From Nocardioides sp. REDSEA-S33_B3 (GTDB lineage Bacteria; Actinomycetota; Actinomycetes; Propionibacteriales; Nocardioidaceae), in NCBI GenBank assembly GCA_001627335.1, contig LUPK01000010.1, forward strand, positions 62,001 through 126,000: a stretch of 64,000 nt of DNA, given 5' to 3'. The notes beneath the pieces are model-generated. The model did not search any database. It saw only the letters and a list, made by a program, of their open reading frames with translations, and had not been told where the DNA came from. Both the position numbers and the translations under genes were made by a program. Positions within the stretch are counted from its first letter, which is position 1; each line of letters starts with the position of its first letter. Below are positions 18,338 through 26,674 of the stretch, piece after piece.

Positions 18338-19266
18338 TCGCCCTCTCCCTCGGTCTCGTCGGTGTCCAGGCCCGCCTGGGTGCGGGCGTCGTCGCTGCCG
18401 ATCAGCGGCAGGTCGGAGTCGTTGCCCTCGGCCACGAGGCCGGCGACGTACTCGTCGTACTCCTCGCGGCTGACGACCTTGACCTTGAAGAGCATCCGGG
18501 AGTGGTAGACCCCGCACAGCTCGTAGCACTTGCCGAGGTAGTCACCCTCCTCGGTGGGCTTGAGCTGGAAGGAGTTCACCCGGCCCGGGATGACGTCCAT
18601 CTTCATGAGGAAGCCGGGGACGCCGAAGTCGTGGATGACATCGGGACTGTGGAGGTTGAAGCGCGTGGTCTCGTCCACCGGCAGCCACAGCGTCGGGATG
18701 TAGGAGGCCGTGCCGACCTCGTAGGCGTACTCGGAGTAGGGGAACTCCTCGTCGGTGTTGTCCTCGTTGGCCTCGACGTCCAGGGCGCCGACACCGTGGT
18801 TGAAGGTCCATGACCACTGCTGGGCGGTCACCTCCACGATGTTGTCCGGCACCGGGTCGTCGGCCAGCGCGATGTTCTGCACGCGCACCGTGTGGACGAA
18901 GAAGACCACCACCATCATCACCGGCGCGACGGTGTAGAAGATCTCCAGCGGCAGGTTGTAGCGCGTCTGCACGGGGATCTCGTCGTCGCTGCGGCGGCGG
19001 TAGGCGATCACGGCGTAGCCGATGAGGCCCCACACGATGACGCCGGTCACGAGGGCGGCGATCCAGGCCCCCTGCCACAGCGCGAGGGTGCTCTCCCCCT
19101 GCTCGGTGACGGGCTCGGGCATGGCCAGCCGCTCCCACTCACCGCGCGACTCCGACGAGCAGCCGGCGAGCAGCAGGACGGGGGCGCTGAGGGCGACGGC
19201 GAGGCCCGCGCGAGCGGCCCGACCGCGGCGGCGCAAGGGCGCTCCGAAGGGGTGCTGCAGACTCAA
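18334..19266 (-). CDS. ctaC: aa3-type cytochrome c oxidase subunit II (CuA lipoprotein)
   Basis: A 310-residue subunit that accepts electrons at CuA. It has a lipoprotein signal with lipobox LLAGC, two membrane helices (about 60-85 and 105-125) and a cupredoxin domain. The CuA ligands are at the end of that domain: C247, C251, H255 and M258 in [12 protein letters not shown], with another histidine in [10 protein letters not shown]. The acidic tail is unusual but common in this phylum. The start is TTG at 19266, eight nt after GGAAGG. First gene of the ctaC-ctaD-ctaF operon. Confidence 0.95.
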   Translation of the reverse strand: MSLQHPFGAPLRRRGRAARAGLAVALSAPVLLLAGCSSESRGEWERLAMPEPVTEQGESTLALWQGAWIAALVTGVIVWGLIGYAVIAYRRRSDDEIPVQTRYNLPLEIFYTVAPVMMVVVFFVHTVRVQNIALADDPVPDNIVEVTAQQWSWTFNHGVGALDVEANEDNTDEEFPYSEYAYEVGTASYIPTLWLPVDETTRFNLHSPDVIHDFGVPGFLMKMDVIPGRVNSFQLKPTEEGDYLGKCYELCGVYHSRMLFKVKVVSREEYDEYVAGLVAEGNDSDLPLIGSDDARTQAGLDTDETEGEGE

Positions 19267-19365
19267 CGGTGGAGCCTTCCTCTCAAACGATCAGGAGTGC
19301 TGGTCACACTACCGTGATCGGGCGGCGGTGTCGGGACCAGGGTGGGGGTTCGGACGCGCCGGCCG

Positions 19366-19377
19366 TAGGGTCGGCTC
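19366..19377 (+). promoter_or_regulatory. -10 box for probable leaderless transcript
   Basis: TAGGGT at 19366-19371 lies six nt before the GTG at 19378 and there is no ribosome-binding site. This is the leaderless arrangement of actinobacterial promoters. Confidence 0.45.
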
Positions 19378-20505
19378 GTGGCACACGCACACCTCGACGC
19401 GGCGGCGGGCGCTCCCCTGCACCCGGCCGCCCGCGAGGTCTTGGACGCCGCCCTCGCGCGGGGGTACGCCGACCCCCGCGCCCTGCACGGTCTCGGGCGG
19501 GACGCCCGGCTGCTGCTCGACAACGCCCGCGAGGCGGTGGCAGACGCCCTGGCCGTGCGCCGTGACGAGGTGTGGTTCACCGGCCCGCTCGACGCCGTGC
19601 AGCGCGGGCTCCTGGGCCTGGCCGAGGCGCGGCTCCACCGCGGTGCCCGGCTCGTCGTTCCGTCGGTCGAGCACGCGCACGTCCGGCACGCGGCCCGCTG
19701 GTGGGCCGACCGACACGGCGGCCAGGTGCACGAGGTGGGCGTGGACTCCTGGGGCCGGGCCTACGACGGCGACCTGGTCGAGAGCGCGATCGGTGGCGAC
19801 GTGGCCGCGGTCGCCTGCCAGCTCGCGAACCACGAGGTCGGCACCATCCAGCCGGCCGGTCAGGTCGAGCTGCCCGACGGCGTCCCCCTCTTCGTGGACG
19901 GCTCCGCCTCCCTGGGGATGATCGACCTGCCCGAGACCGGGTGGTCGGCCGCTGCCGGTCACGCGACCTCGTGGGGCGGGCCTGGCTCCGTCGGCGTCCT
20001 GGTGGTCCGCCGCGGGACGCGATGGTCGAACCCCTTCCCCGGGGACCCCGAGCCCCAGGACTTCGGTGGCGCGCTGCCTGACGTCGCCGGCAGCCTCGCG
20101 GCGGCGGCCGCGCTGCAGGCCACGCTCGCCGAGCGCGCGGAGGTCGACGGCCGACGCCGGCGTCTCGTGGACCGCATCCGTGAGGTCGCAGCGGCCCTCC
20201 CCGACACCGAGGTCGTCGGCGACCCGGTGGAGCGACTCCCCCACCTGGTCACCTTCTCCTGCCTCTACCTCAGCGGCGAGGCGCTGGTGCGCGAGCTGGA
20301 CCGGGCCGGCTTCGGCGTCGCGAGCGGCTCGGCCTGCACCGCCTCGACCCTCGAGCCCAGCCACGTGCTCGCCGCCATGGGCGCCCTCACGCACGGCAAC
20401 GTGCGCATCTCGCTGGGTCGAGACGTCACCGAGCAGCAGGTCGAGGCGCTCCTCGCGGTGCTGCCCGAGATCGTGGGCCGGCTGCGGTCGGAGGTGGGCC
20501 TGTAG
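19378..20505 (+). CDS. Cysteine-desulfurase-like class V aminotransferase-fold protein lacking the PLP lysine
   Basis: A 375-residue protein with the fold of NifS/IscS enzymes. NHEVGTIQPAG near residue 151 is the cofactor-stacking region, VDGSASLG near 173 holds the PLP aspartate, and ASGSAC (C320) is the persulfide-forming cysteine loop. The Schiff-base lysine motif (HK, a few residues before GPxGxG) reads instead TSWGGPGSVG, so serine 198 occupies the lysine position. Classical desulfurase chemistry is therefore unlikely. It could act as a persulfide acceptor or scaffold for the TusA-like protein encoded by the overlapping next gene (TAGTG overlap). It lies between ctaC and adoK. Confidence 0.8.
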   Translation: MAHAHLDAAAGAPLHPAAREVLDAALARGYADPRALHGLGRDARLLLDNAREAVADALAVRRDEVWFTGPLDAVQRGLLGLAEARLHRGARLVVPSVEHAHVRHAARWWADRHGGQVHEVGVDSWGRAYDGDLVESAIGGDVAAVACQLANHEVGTIQPAGQVELPDGVPLFVDGSASLGMIDLPETGWSAAAGHATSWGGPGSVGVLVVRRGTRWSNPFPGDPEPQDFGGALPDVAGSLAAAAALQATLAERAEVDGRRRRLVDRIREVAAALPDTEVVGDPVERLPHLVTFSCLYLSGEALVRELDRAGFGVASGSACTASTLEPSHVLAAMGALTHGNVRISLGRDVTEQQVEALLAVLPEIVGRLRSEVGL

Positions 20506-20774
20506 TGGACAGCAGCCTCACCGTGACCTTCGGCGGCCATCCCGAGCCGGACCTCGAGCTGGACTGCCGGGGCATGCTCTGCCCCCAACCGGTGATCGAG
20601 CTGGGGCGCCGCCACACCGAGGTGCCCGTGGGAGCGGTGGTCGCGGTCGTCGTCGAGGACGTCGCGGCCCGCACGGACGTCCCGGCGTGGTGCCGGATGC
20701 GCGGGCAGGAGTACCTCGGCGAGGACACTGCCCCGGACGGCGTCCCCCGCTACCGGGTGCGTCGACTCACCTGA
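20505..20774 (+). CDS. TusA-like sulfur carrier protein
   Basis: An 89-residue protein of the SirA/TusA/YeeD family. The motif LDCRGMLCPQPV places the active cysteine of CPxP at C26, preceded by a second cysteine at C21. A beta-alpha-beta core follows. TusA proteins relay persulfide sulfur from a desulfurase to tRNA thiolation, molybdenum-cofactor or Fe-S pathways. Here its start codon overlaps the stop of the desulfurase-like gene by one base, implying a working pair. A molybdopterin enzyme is encoded at about 42 kb, but a link is speculative. Confidence 0.88.
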   Translation: MDSSLTVTFGGHPEPDLELDCRGMLCPQPVIELGRRHTEVPVGAVVAVVVEDVAARTDVPAWCRMRGQEYLGEDTAPDGVPRYRVRRLT

Positions 20775-20786
20775 GGGCCGGTCGGG

Positions 20787-21788
20787 TCAGCCGACGAACG
20801 GGCGGACCTCGGCCGCGGCCTCTGCGCCGTACGACGCCTCGAGGCGGGCCACGAAGTCCGACCCGGTGAAGTGGTACTCCTGGGTGCCGACCGTCTCCAC
20901 GACGTACGCCGCGAGCACGCAGCCGACCTGGGCGGCCCGCTCGAGCCCGACGCCCCACGCGGTGGCGGCGAGGTAGCCGGCGCGGAACGCGTCGCCGACA
21001 CCGGTCGGCTCGACGGCCGCGACGTCCTTGGCCGCGGGCACCACGATGTCCTCCTCGCGGGCGCGCTTGATGCGCACCCCGTCGGCGCCGAGCGTCGTGA
21101 CCTGCAGCCCGACCTTCGCCAGGACCTCGTCGGCCGACCAGCCGGTCTTCTGCTCGATCATGTGCGACTCGTACTCGTTGGAGAACAGGATCGCGGCGCC
21201 GTCGATGAGCTCGCGGATCAGCCCGCCCTCGCCGAAGGCCAGCTGCTGGCTGGGGTCGGCGATGAAGGGGTAGCCGCGCTGGCGGCACTCCTCGGTGTGG
21301 CGCAGCATGCCGTCGGGGTCGTCGGCACCGATCAGCACGTAGGCCGGCTCGCCGACCCGGGAGACGATCGGGGCCAGCTCGATGAGGCGGGCCTCGCTCA
21401 TCGCTCCGGGGTAGAACGAGGCGAACTGGGCCATCGTGGAGTCGGTGGTGCACACGAAGCGGGCGGTGTGCTTGGACTCCGATATCCGCACGCTGTCGCA
21501 GTCCACGCCGTGGCGCTCCAGCCAGGAGCGGTAGTCGGAGAAGTCCTCGCCGGCCGAGCCGACCAGCACCGGGCGCAGCCCGAGCGCGGCCAGGCCGAAG
21601 CACATGTTCGGCGCGACGCCGCCGCGGCGGATCTCGAGGTCGTCGACCAGGAACGAGACCGACAGCTTGTGCAGCTGCTCGACGACCAGGGAGTCCTCGA
21701 ACTTCCCCGCGAAGCTCATCAGGTGGTCGGTGGCGATGGAGCCGGCGATGAGCAGCGCCCCGGCAGTGGTTCCAGTGGTCTCAGACAC
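20787..21788 (-). CDS. adoK: Adenosine kinase-type PfkB sugar kinase
   Basis: A 333-residue ribokinase-family enzyme. The N-terminal GSIATDHLMSF and RRGGVAPNMCFGLAALG give the substrate lid and glycine-rich region. GVGDAFRAGYLA near the C-terminus is the PfkB signature with the catalytic aspartate. The M. tuberculosis gene at the same place (Rv2202c) is the bacterial adenosine kinase that salvages adenosine, and this synteny supports the same name. GTG at 21788 is preceded by TAGTGT and eight nt, again suggesting a leaderless mRNA. Substrate assignment rests on synteny. Confidence 0.82.
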   Translation of the reverse strand: MSETTGTTAGALLIAGSIATDHLMSFAGKFEDSLVVEQLHKLSVSFLVDDLEIRRGGVAPNMCFGLAALGLRPVLVGSAGEDFSDYRSWLERHGVDCDSVRISESKHTARFVCTTDSTMAQFASFYPGAMSEARLIELAPIVSRVGEPAYVLIGADDPDGMLRHTEECRQRGYPFIADPSQQLAFGEGGLIRELIDGAAILFSNEYESHMIEQKTGWSADEVLAKVGLQVTTLGADGVRIKRAREEDIVVPAAKDVAAVEPTGVGDAFRAGYLAATAWGVGLERAAQVGCVLAAYVVETVGTQEYHFTGSDFVARLEASYGAEAAAEVRPFVG

Positions 21789-21808
21789 GTGGCCGAACAC
21801 TACCGATC

Positions 21809-21826
21809 GGTACTGCTGGGAGTACC
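21809..21826. promoter_or_regulatory. Palindrome in the adoK divergent promoter
   Basis: GGTACT and AGTACC form a perfect 6-bp inverted repeat with a 6-bp spacer. It lies in the 64-bp gap between the divergent adoK and the small gene at 21853, just upstream of both probable -10 boxes. It is a candidate operator; no regulator can be named. Confidence 0.35.
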
Positions 21827-21839
21827 CCCCAGTAGCCAA

Positions 21840-21852
21840 TAGCGTCGAGGAC
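21840..21852 (+). promoter_or_regulatory. -10 box for probable leaderless transcript
   Basis: TAGCGT at 21840-21845 precedes the ATG at 21853 by seven nt, with no Shine-Dalgarno sequence. Confidence 0.45.
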
Positions 21853-22077
21853 ATGGCCTCCTACGACGACCTCAGCACCGTGTCCCAGATGCACGACGAC
21901 TGCACCGCGACCCGCTCCACGCTGGAGCGTCACCTGGCCCGGGCAGCCGGCCGCGCCACCCGCCCCGCGCCCTCCATCCTCTTCGCCGACTACCCGCGCG
22001 AGGTCCAGAAGCGCGACATCGAGGTCGGCGAGGCCGCCCAGCGCATCGCCAACGCGCTCTCGCTGCACCTGGACTGA
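21853..22077 (+). CDS. Small conserved hypothetical protein
   Basis: A 74-residue, mostly helical, charged protein with two helices joined by a short P-containing segment (RPAPSILFADYP). There is no signal peptide or membrane segment. I do not recognise a family. It is transcribed divergently from adoK from a tidy leaderless-type promoter and ends 16 bp before a 24-bp-stem terminator, so it looks like a real single-gene unit. Codon use matches its neighbours. Confidence 0.6.
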   Translation: MASYDDLSTVSQMHDDCTATRSTLERHLARAAGRATRPAPSILFADYPREVQKRDIEVGEAAQRIANALSLHLD

Positions 22078-22093
22078 CGGCACCCGTCCACGG

Positions 22094-22146
22094 CGACGTA
22101 CGACGAAGCCCCCGACCGATCCGGTCGGGGGCTTCGTCGTACGTCG
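22094..22146. terminator. 24-bp-stem bidirectional terminator
   Basis: A perfect 24-bp inverted repeat (22094-22117 with 22123-22146) around the loop GATCC. It lies exactly between the convergent small gene and erpA and would stop both transcripts. Confidence 0.85.
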
Positions 22147-22162
22147 GCTCGGCGGCCTCAGC

Positions 22163-22519
22163 TCAGTGGAAGCTGTCGCCGCACGCGCACGAGCCCGTGG
22201 CGTTCGGGTTGTCGATGGTGAAGCCCTGCTTCTCGATGCTGTCGACGAAGTCGATCATCGCGCCGTTGAGGTAGGGGACGCTCATCCGGTCGACGACGAC
22301 GGACACACCGTCGAAGTCGGTGACGACGTCACCGTCGAGGGTGCGCTCGTCGAAGAACAGCTGGTAGCGCAGGCCCGAGCAGCCACCGGGCTGCACGGAG
22401 ATCCGCAGCTGGAGGTCGTCACGACCCTCCTGCTCCAGCAGGCTCTTCACCTTCGCCGCCGCGACGGAGCTCAGGTTGATGCTGTCGGTACGACGCTCGG
22501 TCTCGACCTGCTCGGTCAT
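22163..22519 (-). CDS. erpA: A-type iron-sulfur cluster carrier (ErpA/HesB/IscA family)
   Basis: A 118-residue A-type carrier that delivers [4Fe-4S] clusters to target enzymes. The three cluster cysteines are present: C47 in GGCSG and C111/C113 in SCACG. The start is ATG at 22519. It corresponds to Rv2204c of M. tuberculosis in both sequence type and position. Likely clients in this window are IspG, NadA and the molybdopterin oxidoreductase (inference). It is followed by a strong bidirectional terminator. Confidence 0.93.
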   Translation of the reverse strand: MTEQVETERRTDSINLSSVAAAKVKSLLEQEGRDDLQLRISVQPGGCSGLRYQLFFDERTLDGDVVTDFDGVSVVVDRMSVPYLNGAMIDFVDSIEKQGFTIDNPNATGSCACGDSFH

Positions 22520-22612
22520 GTCGTGGTGCTCCCAACTAGAGGTGCGGGGGTCTGGGTGGGTGGTCCGGTCCCGGACCGGTGTCCACCAGGGTCAATGGTA
22601 GGCGAGGCTCGG

Positions 22613-23701
22613 CTATTCCCTCGACCACGTCCGGGCCACCCGCTCCGAGAGCTCGCTCAGCGCCTGCGCGGGCTGGCCGAGGGCACGCTCCTCCCCCACC
22701 AGCTCGACGAGCGAGTACGCCGCCTCGACACCCAGTGCGCGCATCTCCCGTGAGCCCACCAGCACCTGGCCGGCCAGCGCCAGGCAGGGCCGCAGCGCCC
22801 GTGCGGAGATCTCGGCAACGCCGTACGGCACCTTGCCGGAGCGGCTGGAGAAGTCGAAGGCCCCCTCGCCCGTGACCACGACGTCGGCCGCTCGGGCGCG
22901 GGCCTCGAGGTCCACAGCGGCGGCCACCAGGTCGATCCCGGGCTCCCGGGTCGCCCCGAGCAGCATCAGCGCGAACCCCAGTCCACCGGCGGCGCCGGCG
23001 CCCTTCTCCAGCGAGAGCCGGCGGTCGGTGGCGACGGCGAGCTGCTCCAGCAGGCCGTCGACGAGCGCGATGCGGCCCTCGTCCAGCCCCTTCTGCGGGC
23101 CGAAGGTCTTGGTGGCGCCGAACAGGCCGGTCAGGGGGCTGTCGACGTCGCTGGCCGCGATCAGGGTGACCCCGGCCAGACGCTCCCTGGCGGGCCCCAG
23201 CTCCACCGAGGTGACGTCGGACAGGCGCAGCGGTCCGGCGTCGAGCCGGCCGTCGGCGGTGGCCCCGAGGGCGTGCAGCAGGCCGGCGCCGCCGTCGTTG
23301 GTGCCGCTGCCGCCCAGGCCGACCACGACGGTCGTCGCCCCGGCGTCGACCGCGGCGGCCACCAGCTGACCCACGCCGACGGTGCTCGCGACCTCGACCC
23401 CCTCCCCGCCCGTGAGCTGCAGCCCGCAGGCCTGCGCGCTCTCGACGTACGCCGTCGGGCCGTCCAGCAGGAGCGTCGCCGGCGTCGCCTCGCCCAGCGG
23501 GCCGGTCACCGTGACGACGACGAGGTCCCCGCCGGTCGCGGCGTGCAGGACGTCGACGAAGCCCGGGCCGCCGTCGGACATCGGGGCGAGGTCGAGCTCG
23601 TCGCCCGGGGAGCGCCGTCGCCAGCCCTCGGCGATGGCCTCCGCGGCCTCGACGGCCGTGAGGGTGCCCGCGAACTTGTCGGGTGCCACGAGGACTCGCA
23701 T
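22613..23701 (-). CDS. glxK: Glycerate kinase
   Basis: A 362-residue glycerate kinase of the GlxK type, phosphorylating D-glycerate in glyoxylate/serine-derived metabolism. The N-terminal VLVAPDKFAGTLTA is the family signature. APMSDGGPGF near residue 40, the GLGGSGTNDGGAG loop and VTGEGAFDFSSRSGK near the C-terminus match substrate and nucleotide sites. ATG at 23701 begins the canonical MRVLVAPDKF. The same gene (Rv2205c) follows the A-type carrier in M. tuberculosis. Confidence 0.93.
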   Translation of the reverse strand: MRVLVAPDKFAGTLTAVEAAEAIAEGWRRRSPGDELDLAPMSDGGPGFVDVLHAATGGDLVVVTVTGPLGEATPATLLLDGPTAYVESAQACGLQLTGGEGVEVASTVGVGQLVAAAVDAGATTVVVGLGGSGTNDGGAGLLHALGATADGRLDAGPLRLSDVTSVELGPARERLAGVTLIAASDVDSPLTGLFGATKTFGPQKGLDEGRIALVDGLLEQLAVATDRRLSLEKGAGAAGGLGFALMLLGATREPGIDLVAAAVDLEARARAADVVVTGEGAFDFSSRSGKVPYGVAEISARALRPCLALAGQVLVGSREMRALGVEAAYSLVELVGEERALGQPAQALSELSERVARTWSRE

Positions 23702-23722
23702 GCCCCCATCCTCACGCACGGG

Positions 23723-23736
23723 TAGGTTCGGGCCTC
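23723..23736 (+). promoter_or_regulatory. -10 box for probable leaderless transcript
   Basis: TAGGTT at 23723-23728 lies eight nt before the GTG at 23737; no ribosome-binding site is seen. Confidence 0.4.
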
Positions 23737-24627
23737 GTGGCGGAGTCGCGAGAGGGCCTGGTGGTGCGGCCGATGCGGCTCGAGGACGTCGAGGTGGCCG
23801 AGCAGATCAGCGCCGAGGCGTTCCTGCAGGTCGACCGGGCCACCCGGCGGGCCACCGACCCCGAGCCGGAGCGTCGTCCTGCCGCGCGCTCGCAGCGGTG
23901 GATCGACCGGACGTCCAGCCTGCTGGCGACCGACGGGCCCGGCTGCTGGGTCGCGGACCTCGACGGCCGCACCGTCGGGATGGCCACCTCGCTGCGCCGC
24001 GAGACGCTGTGGGCGCTGGCGACCTTCGCGGTGCTGCCCGACGCCCAGGGCGGCATCGGGCGGCCGCTGCTCGAGGCCGCGCTGCAGCACTCGGTCGGCT
24101 GCCTGCGCGGCATGCTCTCCAGCTCCTCCGACCCGCGGGCGGTGCGGCGCTACCTGGCGGCCGGCTTCGACCTGCACCCGCAGATGGTGATGACCGGTCA
24201 GGTCGACCGGAGCGCAGCGCCCTCGCTCCGCGGCGTCCGCGAGGCGACCCCCGGTGACCTCGACGAGCTCGACTCGCTGGACCGCCGCGTCCGCGGCGCT
24301 GGACGCGGCCACGACCACCTGCTCCTGGCGCAGACCGGCCGAGCGATGGTGGTCACCGACCGCGCGAGCAGCGGCTACGTCTACGTCGGCGACACCGGCA
24401 GCGTCCTTGCCCTGGCCGCGACCGACCGTCGCACGGCGAGCCGGCTGCTGTGGGCGGCGATCTCCCGTTCCGACGGGGAGGTCGAGGTCCCGCACGTGAC
24501 GGGTGCCAACCAGTGGGCGCTGCGGGTCGGGCTCGACGCGGGACTGACCGTCCGCACCGAGGGCTACCTCGGGGTGCGCGGGATGAAGCCGCCCGCGCCG
24601 TACCTCCACCACGGCGCGCTGCTGTAG
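23737..24627 (+). CDS. GNAT-family N-acetyltransferase
   Basis: A 296-residue protein. The first half has a GNAT fold: strand VRPMRL, helix EDVEVAEQISAEAF, and an acetyl-CoA region FAVLPDAQGGIGRPLLEAAL equivalent to motif A. A second, less conserved half begins at REATPGDLDELDSLDRR and resembles another GNAT domain that has lost motif A, so it may be a tandem-domain acetyltransferase. The substrate is unknown. Start at GTG 23737 is supported by the -10 box just upstream. Confidence 0.82.
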   Translation: MAESREGLVVRPMRLEDVEVAEQISAEAFLQVDRATRRATDPEPERRPAARSQRWIDRTSSLLATDGPGCWVADLDGRTVGMATSLRRETLWALATFAVLPDAQGGIGRPLLEAALQHSVGCLRGMLSSSSDPRAVRRYLAAGFDLHPQMVMTGQVDRSAAPSLRGVREATPGDLDELDSLDRRVRGAGRGHDHLLLAQTGRAMVVTDRASSGYVYVGDTGSVLALAATDRRTASRLLWAAISRSDGEVEVPHVTGANQWALRVGLDAGLTVRTEGYLGVRGMKPPAPYLHHGALL

Positions 24628-24669
24628 GTCGAGAGCATGACTCCGGGTCTCACGGGGTAGGAACGGCGC

Positions 24670-26562
24670 GTGCTCCCGCTCCTCTCCCGCCTCCGGCCGG
24701 CCTGCCTGCTCACCTCAGTCCTCCTGGCACTGACCTCCGTGCCAGCCTTCCTGGTGCAGGCCTTCGCCGTGCAGGACCAACCCACGACCACGGCCCCGGA
24801 GACCTCGACGATGCTGGTGCTGGACTCCAGCGGCTCGATGGCCGAGCCCGCGGGCGGCGGCGCCACCAAGATCCAAGCGGCGAAGCAGGCGCTCCGCGAC
24901 GTCGTGGCGGCCCTCCCCGACGACGCGGTGGTCGGGATGCGCGTCTTCGGCGCCGAGGTCTTCGACCGCGACCAGCCGGGCGCCTGCACCGACAGCCAGC
25001 AGGTCGTCGCGCCCGGCACCGACAACCGGGACGCGCTGCTGCGCGAGGTCGAGCGCTACCGACCCTTCGGCGAGACGCCGATCGGATTCGCGCTGCGCCA
25101 GGCCGCGCAGGACCTCGACCCCGACACGGCTCGCAGCATCGTCCTCGTCTCCGACGGCGTCGCCACCTGCGACCCGGACCCCTGCGAGGTGGCGAAGGAG
25201 CTCTCCGCCCAGGGGGTGGCCCTGCGCGTGGACGTGGTCGGGCTGGGAGTGGATGGAGCGGCCCGGGCCCAGCTTCGGTGCATCGCGGCCGTCGCCGAGG
25301 GTCGCTACTACGACGCCTCGTCCGCCGAGGAGATCGTGAGCAGTCTCTCGACCGCCAGCGAGCGTGCCCTGCGTCCCTTCGAGATCGATGGCGAGCCAGT
25401 CGTCGGCGGCGCAAGCCAGGACGAGGCCCTGCCCCTGGCCGCCGGGCGCTACGCGGACCGTCTCGTCGGCCGTGAGCAGGAGCGTTGGTACGTCTACGAG
25501 CGCACGGTGCCGGGCTCCACGGTGGTCGCCAGCTCCTACGAGCTCCAGCCCGGCGGGCTCAGCGACCTCCAGGTCGACGTGGTCGAGCCGGACGGCGGCG
25601 GCTGCGGCACCAGCACCTTCTCGACGATCGTGCCGCTGTTCACCGGCAAGAGCGACCTGGCTCCCGCCGAGGGCATGTACTCGTGCGGGGACCCCGTGCA
25701 CGTCCGGGTCAGGCGGCTCGGGGACGACACGAGCCCGCTGCCCTTCGGCCTCTCGCTCGTCGAGGAGCCGCCGGTCGAGAACCTCGACTCCCTGCCCACC
25801 GACGTCGACACCTCCGTCCTCGAGGAGCCGGAGCGGGCCGGGGAGCGCGCCCGCCCCATCGTCGCCGGCACCTCCTTCGAGGACGCGCCGCCGCTCGAGC
25901 CCGGCACCACGTACGCCGCCACCGTCGTGCCGGGGGAGGTCAACGCGTTCCGCGTGCAGGTGGGTTGGGGGCAGAGCCTGGCGGTCCGGGTCGACCGCCC
26001 GGGCCTGACGCCTGCCCAGGACGAGACGATCTCCAGCTCCGGCTCGTTCTTCGACCTCCAGCTGATGAGCCCGCTGCGCGCCTCGCTCGGCGACGACCTC
26101 GACGCCGACGCGAGCACGAACCGCATCGACACGAGCACGACGGTCCAGATGACCGGCATCTCCCCCGTTGCCTGGAGCAACCGGGAGCGGGACGACGCGC
26201 ACTTCCTCGCCGGCGACTACTACGTCCTCTACGGCGCGGACGTGGACGCCGCATCGTCGGCGGAGCTGCCTTACACGATCACCGTCGAGGTGCAGGGCGA
26301 GGAGTCCGGCCAGCCGGTCTACGCGAGCCCAGGGGAGCTCGTCACCAGCGGCGAGTCCCTCACCGCCACCGAGGTCAGCCCGTCCGACGAGGCCGACGAG
26401 GCCGCCGGAGGCACGACGCCGGCCCCGGCCGGGGAGGCCGAGGCCGCGGACGACGGGACGTCGGGTGATCCGGGCTGGCTTGTCCCCGTGGCAGCCGTCG
26501 TCGGCGCCCTGGTGCTGGTAACCGCCCTCGCCCTCGTCGTACGCCGTCGACGCGCGTCCTGA
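24670..26562 (+). CDS. Secreted/membrane VWA-domain protein
   Basis: A 630-residue exported protein. A signal peptide covers about residues 1-35. A von Willebrand A domain (about 45-230) has a complete MIDAS: DSSGS at 52-56, the threonine in GETPIGF and SDGVATCD as the third metal motif. A long beta-rich region of about 350 residues follows, then an acidic low-complexity linker, a C-terminal membrane helix (about 605-623) and a basic tail. The topology implies a large extracellular part that binds a metal-dependent partner. There is no neighbouring MoxR ATPase or pilus gene, so the partner is unknown. GTG at 24670 is chosen because the signal peptide begins there. Confidence 0.85.
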   Translation: MLPLLSRLRPACLLTSVLLALTSVPAFLVQAFAVQDQPTTTAPETSTMLVLDSSGSMAEPAGGGATKIQAAKQALRDVVAALPDDAVVGMRVFGAEVFDRDQPGACTDSQQVVAPGTDNRDALLREVERYRPFGETPIGFALRQAAQDLDPDTARSIVLVSDGVATCDPDPCEVAKELSAQGVALRVDVVGLGVDGAARAQLRCIAAVAEGRYYDASSAEEIVSSLSTASERALRPFEIDGEPVVGGASQDEALPLAAGRYADRLVGREQERWYVYERTVPGSTVVASSYELQPGGLSDLQVDVVEPDGGGCGTSTFSTIVPLFTGKSDLAPAEGMYSCGDPVHVRVRRLGDDTSPLPFGLSLVEEPPVENLDSLPTDVDTSVLEEPERAGERARPIVAGTSFEDAPPLEPGTTYAATVVPGEVNAFRVQVGWGQSLAVRVDRPGLTPAQDETISSSGSFFDLQLMSPLRASLGDDLDADASTNRIDTSTTVQMTGISPVAWSNRERDDAHFLAGDYYVLYGADVDAASSAELPYTITVEVQGEESGQPVYASPGELVTSGESLTATEVSPSDEADEAAGGTTPAPAGEAEAADDGTSGDPGWLVPVAAVVGALVLVTALALVVRRRRAS

Positions 26563-26662
26563 CGCGGGACCGCCGCCGGCTCGGGCGCCCGGACGCCCCG
26601 CCGCCGACCGCACCGGTCGGGCGCCTTCACCCGCCGGTGCTCGACTGCCGCCGCGGGCGGCC

Positions 26663-26674
26663 TACGCTGGAGCC
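26663..26674 (+). promoter_or_regulatory. -10 box for probable leaderless nadA transcript
   Basis: TACGCT at 26663-26668 is followed by six nt and the ATG at 26675, with no ribosome-binding site. Confidence 0.45.
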
